DNA from: Burkholderia puraquae
GTDB lineage: Bacteria; Pseudomonadota; Gammaproteobacteria; Burkholderiales; Burkholderiaceae
Direction of reading: 5' to 3'
DNA length: 64,000 bases
Assembly (NCBI RefSeq): GCF_002099195.1
Contig: NZ_NBYX01000008.1
Coordinates: 186,001 to 250,000, forward strand
In this document: positions 1 through 7,283 of the stretch, piece by piece
Position numbering within the stretch: the first letter of the stretch is position 1
Layout of the letters: the number at the start of each line of letters is the position of its first letter
The notes under the pieces: model-generated
Database searches by the model: none
What the model was told of the DNA's origin: nothing
The model's input: the letters and a program-made list of their open reading frames with translations, nothing else
Program-made: the position numbers and the translations under genes

Positions 1-1
1 G

Positions 2-1087
2 CCGACCGAGGCCAGGATGATGGGCATCATCCGGTCATCGATGGAGGCCATCATCACCGTCGATGAAAGTCAGACGATTGTGATCTTCAATCCGGCTGCA
101 GAACGCGTGTTCGGCGTCTCCGCGATGGAGGCGATCGGCGCACCGCTCTCCCGCTTCATCCCCGAGCGCTTCCGTGCCGCACACACGCGGCACGTCGAAC
201 AATTCGGCGTGACCGGCGTGTCGGAGCGCCAAATGGGACAGCAGCGCGTGCTGTTCGGCCTGCGCGGCGACGGCTCGGAGTTTCCGATCGAGGCGTCGAT
301 ATCGCAGATTCGCGACGGCACGGGCAAGCTGTACACGGTCATGTTGCGCGACGTTACCGAGCGAGTCCGGGCGGAAAATGCCCTCAAGCAGTCACGCGAG
401 GAACTGCGCGACCTGTCCGCCAACCTGCAGAACGTGCGGGAGGAAGAAAAGACGCGGATTGCGCGTGAACTGCACGACGACCTCGGCCAGCAACTCACGG
501 CGCTCAAGATGGATCTCTCCTCCGTCGAACTGGGGCTTGCGGGCGTCGTCGCCCCCCACACCGGCGTGCGCGAGCAGTTGGGCAGCATGCATCGCCTGAT
601 CGATTCGACCGTTGCGTCGGTTCGGCGCATTGCGGCCGATTTGCGGCCGGTGATGCTCGACGATCTCGGTCTCGTCCCGGCGATCGAGTGGCTGGTCAAC
701 GATTTCACGCATCGCTACCGGATCACGGTCGACCGGGACATCGCCCCCGTCGATACCGCGTTCACCAGCGCCGGTGCCACGACGCTGTTCCGCATCGTGC
801 AGGAAGCGCTCACCAATGTCGCGCGGCACGCCGATGCGACGCAGGTGACGCTCGTATTGAAAGTGGAAGACGGCTACTGCATGCTGCGCATCGCGGATAA
901 CGGTCACGGCGCCCCGGAGAGCGCTCACGACGAGCGCGATCGCCCGTCGTTCGGGCTGATCGGCATCCGTGAACGCGCGCACATGCTCGACGGCACGGTG
1001 ACGATCGACAACCGGCCCGGGACGGGGTTCACGATTACCGTGGCGCTACCGCTTCACGCCATCCAGCAAGGAGACATACTGTCATGA
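2..1087 (+). CDS. PAS-domain sensor histidine kinase (NarX/UhpB type), 5' end outside window
   Basis: Sensor kinase of the HisKA_3 type that would phosphorylate the response regulator encoded next to it. The frame is open back to base 2 and the first visible residues read like an inter-domain linker, so the true start is probably outside the window; the first internal ATG is at 17. One PAS domain covers roughly the first 115 residues. The dimerisation helix carries RIARELHDDLGQQ with the phospho-acceptor His, and the C-terminal ATPase has the N box (EALTNVARHA), ADNGHG and GTGF motifs. Its stop overlaps the regulator start in an ATGA junction, so the two are translationally coupled. Any additional N-terminal sensory domain cannot be seen. 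The signal is unknown; oxygen or redox is inferred from the neighbours. Confidence 0.88.
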   Translation, partial: PTEARMMGIIRSSMEAIITVDESQTIVIFNPAAERVFGVSAMEAIGAPLSRFIPERFRAAHTRHVEQFGVTGVSERQMGQQRVLFGLRGDGSEFPIEASISQIRDGTGKLYTVMLRDVTERVRAENALKQSREELRDLSANLQNVREEEKTRIARELHDDLGQQLTALKMDLSSVELGLAGVVAPHTGVREQLGSMHRLIDSTVASVRRIAADLRPVMLDDLGLVPAIEWLVNDFTHRYRITVDRDIAPVDTAFTSAGATTLFRIVQEALTNVARHADATQVTLVLKVEDGYCMLRIADNGHGAPESAHDERDRPSFGLIGIRERAHMLDGTVTIDNRPGTGFTITVALPLHAIQQGDILS

Positions 1088-1731
1088 TCAGGGTACTCAT
1101 CGCCGACGACCACGCACTCGTCCGGGACGGCCTGCGGCACATCCTGCAGAGCGCGAGCGGCTTCGAGGTCGCGGGCGAAGCACGCGACAGTGCATCCACG
1201 ATCGCGCTCGTGCGTGACACCCCCGCGAATGTCCTGGTGCTCGACCTGTCGATGCCAGGCCGAAACGGACTCGAACTCATCAAGCAGATCAAGGACGAGA
1301 AGCCGGCATTGCATGTCCTCGTGCTGACGATGCACGCCGAGCAGCAATACGCGGTGCGCGCGTTCCGCGCAGGCGCGTCCGGCTACATGACCAAGGAGAG
1401 CGCGAGCGCCGAGCTGGTCGCGGCGCTGACCAAGATCGCAGCCGGTGGCGTCTACGTCAGCCTGACCATGGCCGAGCAGTTCGCCCAGAGTCTCAACGAG
1501 CCGACCGATCTCCTGCCGCACCAGCGTCTGTCCGACCGGGAATTCGACGTGTTCCGGCGCGTCACCACCGGCGAGTCGATCTCCGAAATCGCGGAAGCAC
1601 TTTGTGTCAGCGTCAAGACAGTCAGCACATACAAGACGCGGATCCTCGACAAGATGCAAATGCCGAACGACACGGCGCTCGTGCGCTATGCGATGCGCCA
1701 CAAGCTGTTCGACGACCCGGACGAGCTCTGA
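1084..1731 (+). CDS. NarL/FixJ-family response regulator
   Basis: Two-component response regulator of 215 residues. The receiver domain has the acidic pair at D8-D9, the phosphorylation site D54 in LVLDLSMPG and the conserved K104. A LuxR-type helix-turn-helix occupies about residues 145-205 (LSDREFDVFRR and SVKTVSTYKTRI). The start overlaps the kinase stop by four bases, so this is a cognate pair. Placed at the edge of an FNR-box-rich cluster of anaerobic survival genes, it probably adds a second layer of control, but its target sites cannot be read here. No FNR palindrome is seen directly upstream within the window. Confidence 0.92.
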   Translation: MIRVLIADDHALVRDGLRHILQSASGFEVAGEARDSASTIALVRDTPANVLVLDLSMPGRNGLELIKQIKDEKPALHVLVLTMHAEQQYAVRAFRAGASGYMTKESASAELVAALTKIAAGGVYVSLTMAEQFAQSLNEPTDLLPHQRLSDREFDVFRRVTTGESISEIAEALCVSVKTVSTYKTRILDKMQMPNDTALVRYAMRHKLFDDPDEL

Positions 1732-1836
1732 CGGCGGCAGCGCGGTCGGGTGGCCTGCTCCGGTGAACACGCTGCCCCGGCCGCATCGACGGCTCGCCAC
1801 CGCGCATGCGGACCGGACTGCGCCAAACTGCTCGCC

Positions 1837-1877
1837 TTCGATATCGGTGACGTTCACCGTCACCGCGTGATATCGAA
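1837..1877. repeat. 41-bp inverted repeat (two-tier hairpin)
   Basis: Outer arms TTCGATATC and GATATCGAA are perfect 9-bp complements. Inner arms GGTGACG and CGTCACC are perfect 7-bp complements around a 5-base loop, with a 4-base bulge (GCGT) on the right side. No T-run follows on either strand, so this is not a typical intrinsic terminator. It sits at the predicted start of a leftward FNR-dependent transcript. Confidence 0.6.
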
Positions 1878-1903
1878 GATAGCGTCCGACATCGTCACCG
1901 GCA

Positions 1904-1917
1904 TTGAGTCAGGTCAA
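1904..1917 (-). promoter_or_regulatory. FNR-type box TTGAGTCAGGTCAA
   Basis: One mismatch to the TTGAY-N4-RTCAA consensus. On the minus strand a CTATCT hexamer lies about 22 bp past the box, matching class II spacing; no comparable hexamer is seen on the plus strand. It would drive a leftward transcript antisense to the 3' end of the response regulator gene. Confidence 0.6.
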
Positions 1918-2309
1918 CGGAATCGTCGGCCGTTGCAGCTGCGTGGCTGCCTGCCTGTTGACGAATTGAGCCAGGCGACACGTGCTTGCCGCTGCAGCGG
2001 CGATCGCGACAGGATTCCGCGCCCCTTGTAGGAAACGCCCTACAACGCTTCCACGTGTCCTACCCCATCTTCAATCCCGGCTGATTTCCGTCGTGCCGCA
2101 CGCCATCCATACTCCGTATCAAGAAAAGCAAGCAAACGTGCCTCCCGGAGCAAAGGCAGCATCACCGTCGAGACCGGCGTACCGGTCCCCAGGCCCGTCC
2201 GGAGTGGTTCCCCATCAGGAAGGCGGCAGATGTCAAGGCCGCCGGTACGACGGCCAGCGCGAACCTGCACGACAGCGATTCGCCGCCGCCCCAAAAATTG
2301 GAGCCGATC

Positions 2310-3101
2310 ATGCAAAGCAATGCCGATGTTTCGCCGACCATGCCGTTACGTCCGTTACCTCCATTACGTCCGTTCATTCCGTTGCATCCGGTGGAACGGG
2401 CAGACCAGCCGAAGCGGGCCGCGTCCCGTTGCTCGACGTGCGCGTTGCGTACCGTCTGCATGCCGGCTGACCTTTCGCCTGACGATTTCGCGCGTGTCGA
2501 CGCGATGATCTGCACGACGCGGCACATCAGGCGCGGCGAAACGCTGTTTCGCGCAGGCGACACGTTCAACAGCATCTACGCGGTCCGGACCGGGTCGTTC
2601 AAGACCATCGTGATGCATCGCGACGGTGACGAGCAGATCACCGGCTTCCAGATCGTCGGCGAATCGCTCGGGCTCGACGGCGTGCACACCGGGCACCACA
2701 ACGGCGATGCGATCGCGCTCGAGGACAGCACGGTCTGCATCATTCCGTTTGGGCAACTCGAGCAGATGTGTCGCGAAGTGCGGCCGATGCAGCATCACGT
2801 GTACCAGATGATGGGCGGCGAAATCGTCCGCGAATCCGCGCTGATGCTGCTGCTCGGCACGATGACCGCCGAACAGCGCGTGGCCGCATTCCTGCTGAAC
2901 CTTTCTACCCGCTTCAAGGCGCGCGGTTACTCGGCCGCCGAGTTCGTGCTGCGGATGACACGCGACGAGATCGGCGAATATCTCGGGATGAAGCTTGAAA
3001 CGGTCAGCCGAATGATGTCGAAGTTTCAGCACAAGGGGCTCGTCGCGGCGCAAGGCAAACAGATTCGCATCGTCGATCCGGAAGGCCTCGGGCAGATCTG
3101 A
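2310..3101 (+). CDS. FNR-type oxygen-sensing transcription regulator
   Basis: Crp/Fnr-family regulator of 263 residues with features of a true oxygen-sensing FNR. C41, C44 and C50 form C-X2-C-X5-C, and a fourth cysteine, C143, lies 93 residues further on; spacing matches E. coli FNR (C20, C23, C29, C122), so a [4Fe-4S] cluster is expected. A cyclic-nucleotide-binding fold spans about 60-170. The helix-turn-helix near 218-240 includes LETVSR, the E-SR pattern that reads TTGAT half-sites. ATG 2310 is chosen because GGAG lies six bases upstream; an in-frame TTG at 2298 is less likely. The 40 residues before the cluster are proline-rich and unusual. It is the obvious candidate activator for the FNR-type boxes mapped across this region. 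Confidence 0.93.
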   Translation: MQSNADVSPTMPLRPLPPLRPFIPLHPVERADQPKRAASRCSTCALRTVCMPADLSPDDFARVDAMICTTRHIRRGETLFRAGDTFNSIYAVRTGSFKTIVMHRDGDEQITGFQIVGESLGLDGVHTGHHNGDAIALEDSTVCIIPFGQLEQMCREVRPMQHHVYQMMGGEIVRESALMLLLGTMTAEQRVAAFLLNLSTRFKARGYSAAEFVLRMTRDEIGEYLGMKLETVSRMMSKFQHKGLVAAQGKQIRIVDPEGLGQI

Positions 3102-3126
3102 CCTCACTGCGTGCGCGGCAAGCGCA

Positions 3127-4116
3127 TCAGCCGCGCATGGCGAGCACCGCCGCCCCTGACAAACGCCCCGTGCGCAAGTCGTCGAGCGCGCGGTTCGCGT
3201 CGGTCAACGCATAGCGCACGGCCTCGACCCGCAACGGCATCGTATCGGCGATCCGCATGAATTCGACTGCGTCCGCACGCGTCAGGTTGGCGACCGACAC
3301 GATGCGGCGCTCGCCCCACAGCCACGCGTACGGAAAGCCCGGGATGTCGCTCATGTGGATGCCGCCGCATACCACGATCCCGCCTTTGTCGACGGCGCGG
3401 AGCGCGGCCGGCACCAGTGCCCCCACCGGCGCGAAGATGAGCGCGGCATCGAGCGGCTCCGGCGGCGCTTCGTCGCTGCCGCCGGCCCACGCGGCACCGA
3501 GTGAACGCGCAAGCTGCTGCGCCGCGGTATCGCCGGGCTTCGTCAGCGCAAACACCTTCCGCCCCTCGACATGCGCGACCTGCGCGACGAGATGCGCCGC
3601 CGCGCCGAAGCCGTAGATGCCGATGCGCCGCGCATCGCCCGCCATGCGCAAGGTTCGATAACCGATCAGGCCGGCGCACAGCAGCGGCGCGGCCTCGAGA
3701 TCGGAATAGCGCTGCGGCAGATGCACGCAATATCGATGGTCGGCGACGGTGCGCTCCGCATAGCCGCCGTCGATCGTATAGCCGGTGAATCCCGGGCTGT
3801 CGCACAGGTTTTCGCGGCCGGCCGCGCAATACGCGCAATGGCCGCACGTCGACCCGAGCCACGGCACACCGACGCGGTCGCCCACGGCGAAGCCCGTCAC
3901 GCCCGCGCCGAGCGCGCGCACCGTGCCGACGATTTCGTGCCCCGGGATCAGCGGCAGCTTCGGATGCGCAAGCTCGCCGTCGACGACGTGGAGATCCGTC
4001 CGGCATACGCCGCATGCGTGTACGTCGATCAGCAACTGGCCCGCCGCCGGCAACGGGTCCGGCACGCGCGACTCGCGCAAATGCGGTGTCGTGCCGTCAA
4101 ACATCATCGCAAGCAT
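3127..4116 (-). CDS. Zinc-dependent alcohol dehydrogenase (MDR superfamily)
   Basis: Medium-chain, zinc-dependent alcohol dehydrogenase of 329 residues, likely interconverting alcohols and aldehydes with NAD(H). Catalytic zinc ligands appear as C38 in CGVCRTD and H60-E61 in PGHE. The structural zinc site is C91, C94, C97 and C105 (CGHCAYCAAGRENLC). A Rossmann region follows (IYGFGAAAHL). GGAGG lies five bases before the chosen ATG. It converges on the FNR-type gene with a 25-bp gap and is divergent from the nitroreductase operon, with an FNR-type box between. A role in reoxidising NADH or disposing of aldehydes under low oxygen is an inference from context. Confidence 0.92.
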   Translation of the reverse strand: MLAMMFDGTTPHLRESRVPDPLPAAGQLLIDVHACGVCRTDLHVVDGELAHPKLPLIPGHEIVGTVRALGAGVTGFAVGDRVGVPWLGSTCGHCAYCAAGRENLCDSPGFTGYTIDGGYAERTVADHRYCVHLPQRYSDLEAAPLLCAGLIGYRTLRMAGDARRIGIYGFGAAAHLVAQVAHVEGRKVFALTKPGDTAAQQLARSLGAAWAGGSDEAPPEPLDAALIFAPVGALVPAALRAVDKGGIVVCGGIHMSDIPGFPYAWLWGERRIVSVANLTRADAVEFMRIADTMPLRVEAVRYALTDANRALDDLRTGRLSGAAVLAMRG

Positions 4117-4205
4117 GCTCGCCTCCCCCCGCGCGCCGGTTCGTACGCTTCACGTCTCCACGCTAGTCGCTCCGCGCCGCTTGCGCATGGCCCGGTGACT
4201 GGCGC

Positions 4206-4219
4206 TTGATGTGGGTCAA
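4206..4219. promoter_or_regulatory. FNR-type box TTGATGTGGGTCAA
   Basis: Near-perfect palindrome in the divergent interval between the alcohol dehydrogenase (start 4116) and nitroreductase (start 4291). Its centre is about 78 bp before the nitroreductase ATG and 97 bp before the dehydrogenase ATG, so it may serve either or both. Confidence 0.8.
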
Positions 4220-4290
4220 CGGCGGCCGGACGGTTGCTGACACGATGAAGTGGCATAACGCCCCCCGTGTGGCGACCAGGAGATGATCGA

Positions 4291-5292
4291 ATGATATCCG
4301 TTCCCCCACTTGCCGCAAGCGCCCACCCCGAGGACCATCTGAGGCCGCTGCTGGCCTATGCGGTGCTGGCCCCGTCCAGCCACAACTCGCAGCCGTGGCG
4401 GTTCATCGTCGACGGCCCCACGATCGCGGTCTGCGCGGATCGTGTACGCGCGTTGCCCGTCGTCGATCCGTTCGATCGCGAGCTGATCATCAGCTGTGGT
4501 GCGGCCCTGCTCAACCTGCGCGTCGCGCTCGATCATGCCGGGCTCGCTCACACGATCAGCACGTTTCCGTCCGACGTCGATCCCGATCTGCTCGCGATGG
4601 TCCGGGTTTGCGACGACGGCTATTCCGACGCGTCGCTCGGCGCGCTGTTCGATGCGATTCCGGAGCGCGTCACGACGCGTGCGCCGTTCGAATCGACGGC
4701 CGTTCCGGAAACGCTGCAGCGCGAGCTGATCGCGGCCGGTGTCGCGGAAGGTGCCGAGATCACCTGCGTCGACTCGATCGCGCATCGCGCACGGGTGGCC
4801 GAGCTGGTCGCAGAGGCCGATCACGAGCAGTTCGCAGACCCGCGCTTCAGGCGCGAACTGGCGAGCTGGATCGATCCGCGCCGGCACGCCGACGGCATGC
4901 CGGCATTCGCGGCCGGCGTGCCGACGCTGCTGGATTTCGCGGCGCCCGTCGTGACGATGGCGGTACGGACCTTCGATCTCGGCAACGGGCTGGCCGCGCT
5001 GCATCATCAACTCGTCGGCGCGTCGCCGTTGGTCGTATGCATCTCGACCGTGCGCGACGATCGTGACGCGTGGCTCGCCGCCGGACAGGCACTGGAGCGC
5101 GTCCTGCTCGTCGCGACGCGCGCAGGCTATACCGCGTCATACCTGAACCAGCCGATCGAAACAGCCGGGCTGCGTGCCCACCTGCGTCACATGCTCGGGC
5201 TGCACGGCGAACCGCAGTTGCTGCTGCGCGTCGGGCGCGGCCCGCATACGCCGCATTCGCCGCGCCGCCCGCTCGACGAAGTCATCTCGTGA
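4291..5292 (+). CDS. Nitroreductase-family protein (Acg-like)
   Basis: Acg-type member of the nitroreductase superfamily (333 residues), related to the mycobacterial hypoxia-induced protein Acg. The APSSHNSQPW segment near the N-terminus is the family signature of the flavin-binding region. Acg-type proteins are thought to bind or sequester FMN, and enzymatic activity is not assured. AGGAGA seven bases upstream supports ATG 4291 over an in-frame GTG at 4267. It heads a run of five same-strand genes (nitroreductase, cytochrome c, LOG protein, small protein, SulP) with short gaps, downstream of an FNR-type box. The link to low-oxygen survival rests on this context and on the known behaviour of Acg. 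Confidence 0.88.
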   Translation: MISVPPLAASAHPEDHLRPLLAYAVLAPSSHNSQPWRFIVDGPTIAVCADRVRALPVVDPFDRELIISCGAALLNLRVALDHAGLAHTISTFPSDVDPDLLAMVRVCDDGYSDASLGALFDAIPERVTTRAPFESTAVPETLQRELIAAGVAEGAEITCVDSIAHRARVAELVAEADHEQFADPRFRRELASWIDPRRHADGMPAFAAGVPTLLDFAAPVVTMAVRTFDLGNGLAALHHQLVGASPLVVCISTVRDDRDAWLAAGQALERVLLVATRAGYTASYLNQPIETAGLRAHLRHMLGLHGEPQLLLRVGRGPHTPHSPRRPLDEVIS

Positions 5293-5344
5293 TCGTGCCC
5301 TGCGGCGCGATACGGCTTTTCTGATCCGGACGAGGAAAGACAAC

Positions 5345-5680
5345 ATGAACCTCCTGCGTTATGCCGGCTTCTGCGCGATCGTCACGGCGGCCAGCCTGGC
5401 CGCGGCGCAGACGGCCGTGCCCGAGCCGACCGATCTCGTCAATGCGCAACACTGCATGTTCTGCCACACGTCCGACATGACGTTCCTCGGGCCGTCGTTC
5501 CACGACATCGCGCAGCGCTACCGCGGCGATCCGACGGCCGCGCCGGAACTGGAACGCAAGCTGCGCGTCGGCGGCCGCGTGCACTGGGGCGACACGCCGA
5601 TGCCGTCCGCCGAGGATCGCGGCGGCCCGCTGTCTGCCGACGACGCGCACCAGCTCGTGCAGTGGGTGCTGAGCCAGTAA
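5345..5680 (+). CDS. Small periplasmic c-type cytochrome
   Basis: Class I cytochrome c of 111 residues. A Sec signal peptide covers about residues 1-22 (hydrophobic core, then AAAQ). The haem-binding CMFCH is at residues 37-41, and a methionine in DTPMPSA is a candidate axial ligand. LGPSFHDIAQRY matches cytochrome c551/c552-like proteins. AGGAA lies seven bases before the ATG. It would act in the periplasm as an electron carrier between a donor complex and a terminal oxidase or reductase; the partner is not in this window. It lies 52 bp after the Acg-like gene in the same direction, so co-transcription from the upstream FNR-type box is likely. Confidence 0.9.
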   Translation: MNLLRYAGFCAIVTAASLAAAQTAVPEPTDLVNAQHCMFCHTSDMTFLGPSFHDIAQRYRGDPTAAPELERKLRVGGRVHWGDTPMPSAEDRGGPLSADDAHQLVQWVLSQ

Positions 5681-5702
5681 CCGGCCCGCCAGCCAGCCGC
5701 TC

Positions 5703-6734
5703 ATGTCGACCGTCGTCAAACGCGTTCCCGCCGGTACCGCACGAAGCGACCTGCGCCGCCAACCCGCACCCGGCCCTACGCCGGCGGACACGCGCAGCAA
5801 ACGCGCACGCACGCGGCCCGACGCGATCATCGGCAACGAAGGCGTCCGGCGCATCCCGCGTCGCGCCAACGGCTCGAACCGCACGCCCGCCGCCGCCGCC
5901 GACGACGACGACGATGCCACCATCCTGCAGCGTGCAGGCATGCGCGGCATCCGGCTGCAACTCGACTACTGGAAGGCCGAGGAACGCCTGCAGAACGAAC
6001 GCATCGGCCATGCCGTCGTCATCTACGGCAGCACGCGCATCGTTGCCCCTGCCGTTGCGAACGCGCGGCTGAACGAAGCCAATCGCCTGCTCGCGGCGCG
6101 CCCGCACGATGCGGGCCGGCGTCACGCCGTCGCGGCAGCGAGCCGGCTCGTCGAGCACAGCGCGTATTACCGCGTCGCGCGCGAATTCGGGCGCATCGTC
6201 GGCCACGCCGACCGGTGCACGCGAGCCGCGCGACTCGCCATCGTCACCGGCGGCGGCCCCGGCATCATGGAGGCCGCGAACCGCGGCGCGTACGAGCGCG
6301 GCGCGCCGAGCATCGGCTTCAACATCGAGCTGCCGCGCGAACAGGCGCCGAATCCGTACATCACGCCCGAGCTCTGCTTCCGGTTTCACTATTTCGCGAT
6401 CCGCAAGCTGCACCTGCTCGAACGCGCGAAGGCAGCGGTATTTTTCCCCGGCGGCTACGGCACGTTCGACGAGCTGTTCGAAGTCCTGACGCTGCTGCAA
6501 ACGCGCAAGATCCCGCCGCTGCCGGTCATCCTCGTCGGCGAAGCGTACTGGCGCCGCGCGGTGGACCTGGCCTTCCTCGCGGACGAAGGGATGATCGATC
6601 GCTGCGATCTCGACCTGTTCACGTACTGCGAATCCGCCCCCGACATCTGGCGCGCGATCGGCGGCTGGTATGCGCGGCGGCGCACGGCGCGGCCGGTGCG
6701 ACGCCGCACGACGCCGAAGCCGCGTGCCGTGTAG
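5703..6734 (+). CDS. LOG-family Rossmann-fold protein
   Basis: Protein of 343 residues with the LOG/TIGR00730 fold, often mislabelled lysine decarboxylase. The core spans about residues 105-325 with VVIYGSTR, GGGPGIMEAANRGA and PGGYGTFDELFE; the last is the nucleotide-binding and catalytic signature of cytokinin-activating phosphoribohydrolases. The first 80 residues are basic, low-complexity and probably disordered. It could hydrolyse nucleoside 5'-monophosphates, but the substrate is unknown. It begins 22 bp after the cytochrome stop and has no strong ribosome binding site of its own, suggesting coupled expression. A second LOG-type protein is at 25334-25885. Confidence 0.87.
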   Translation: MSTVVKRVPAGTARSDLRRQPAPGPTPADTRSKRARTRPDAIIGNEGVRRIPRRANGSNRTPAAAADDDDDATILQRAGMRGIRLQLDYWKAEERLQNERIGHAVVIYGSTRIVAPAVANARLNEANRLLAARPHDAGRRHAVAAASRLVEHSAYYRVAREFGRIVGHADRCTRAARLAIVTGGGPGIMEAANRGAYERGAPSIGFNIELPREQAPNPYITPELCFRFHYFAIRKLHLLERAKAAVFFPGGYGTFDELFEVLTLLQTRKIPPLPVILVGEAYWRRAVDLAFLADEGMIDRCDLDLFTYCESAPDIWRAIGGWYARRRTARPVRRRTTPKPRAV

Positions 6735-6873
6735 GAATACGCCGACGCCCGCCGCACGATTCCTACCGCAGCTTCGGGGCACGCCGATTGAATCGCGCCG
6801 GCGCGGCAACGATACTGGATTCACGGATCACGGCTGCGCGGTATCCGGATTCCGGGCCATCAGGAGAGTCGTC

Positions 6874-7098
6874 ATGTCACACGCTACCCATCTTCCCGAT
6901 TCGGGCGATCACGCCGGCCGCGCCGACGCACCCGCGCTCGACACGCAGGCGCTCGTCGCCCTCGCACGCGACGCCGGCATGCTCGTGATCCTCGACGGCC
7001 AGATCGGGCGCGAGCGGTACGAGAGCGTGACGGGGTCGGTCGCCACGCTGGCGCGCTTCGCGCAGGCGCTGCAACTGTCGGCGCTCAAGGCCGCCTGA
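6874..7098 (+). CDS. Small hypothetical protein (74 aa)
   Basis: Short acidic protein with no family I recognise. The N-terminal third is His/Asp/Ala-rich; the rest looks like an alpha/beta unit (ALVALARDAGMLVILDGQIG) ending in a short helix. AGGAGA eight bases before the ATG is a good ribosome binding site, and codon use is G/C-rich at third positions like its neighbours, so I regard it as real. It sits between the LOG gene (139 bp upstream) and the SulP transporter (185 bp downstream) in the same direction. No signal peptide or membrane segment is visible. Confidence 0.65.
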   Translation: MSHATHLPDSGDHAGRADAPALDTQALVALARDAGMLVILDGQIGRERYESVTGSVATLARFAQALQLSALKAA

Positions 7099-7283
7099 AG
7101 GCGCGCACGGCCGTGCCGCGCCGCCGGCATTCGGTGCGGCGGCGGCGGCCCCGCCCTCCGATGCAATGGCCGTTCTCGCGTTGCCGTTTCGTCCGTTCGC
7201 CCGGGTTGCCCGCATCCCGGTGACCGTGCGCCGGCCGGCGCCGGCCACGCCTTTCGCCCGGTCGTCTCCGGGATGAAGCCGCG

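Larger units (their letters stand above)
1732..2309. other. Gene-free interval between response regulator and FNR-type gene
   Basis: I see no convincing coding frame. It contains a 41-bp inverted repeat (1837-1877) and an FNR-type palindrome (1904-1917) whose best -10 match points leftward, away from the FNR-type gene. The immediate leader of the next gene carries GGAG six bases before its ATG. Confidence 0.5.

Noticed and set aside
1054..1863. Long minus-strand frame opposite the response regulator
   Set aside because: Antisense composition. The leftward FNR-type promoter could transcribe it, but the sequence shows no protein features.
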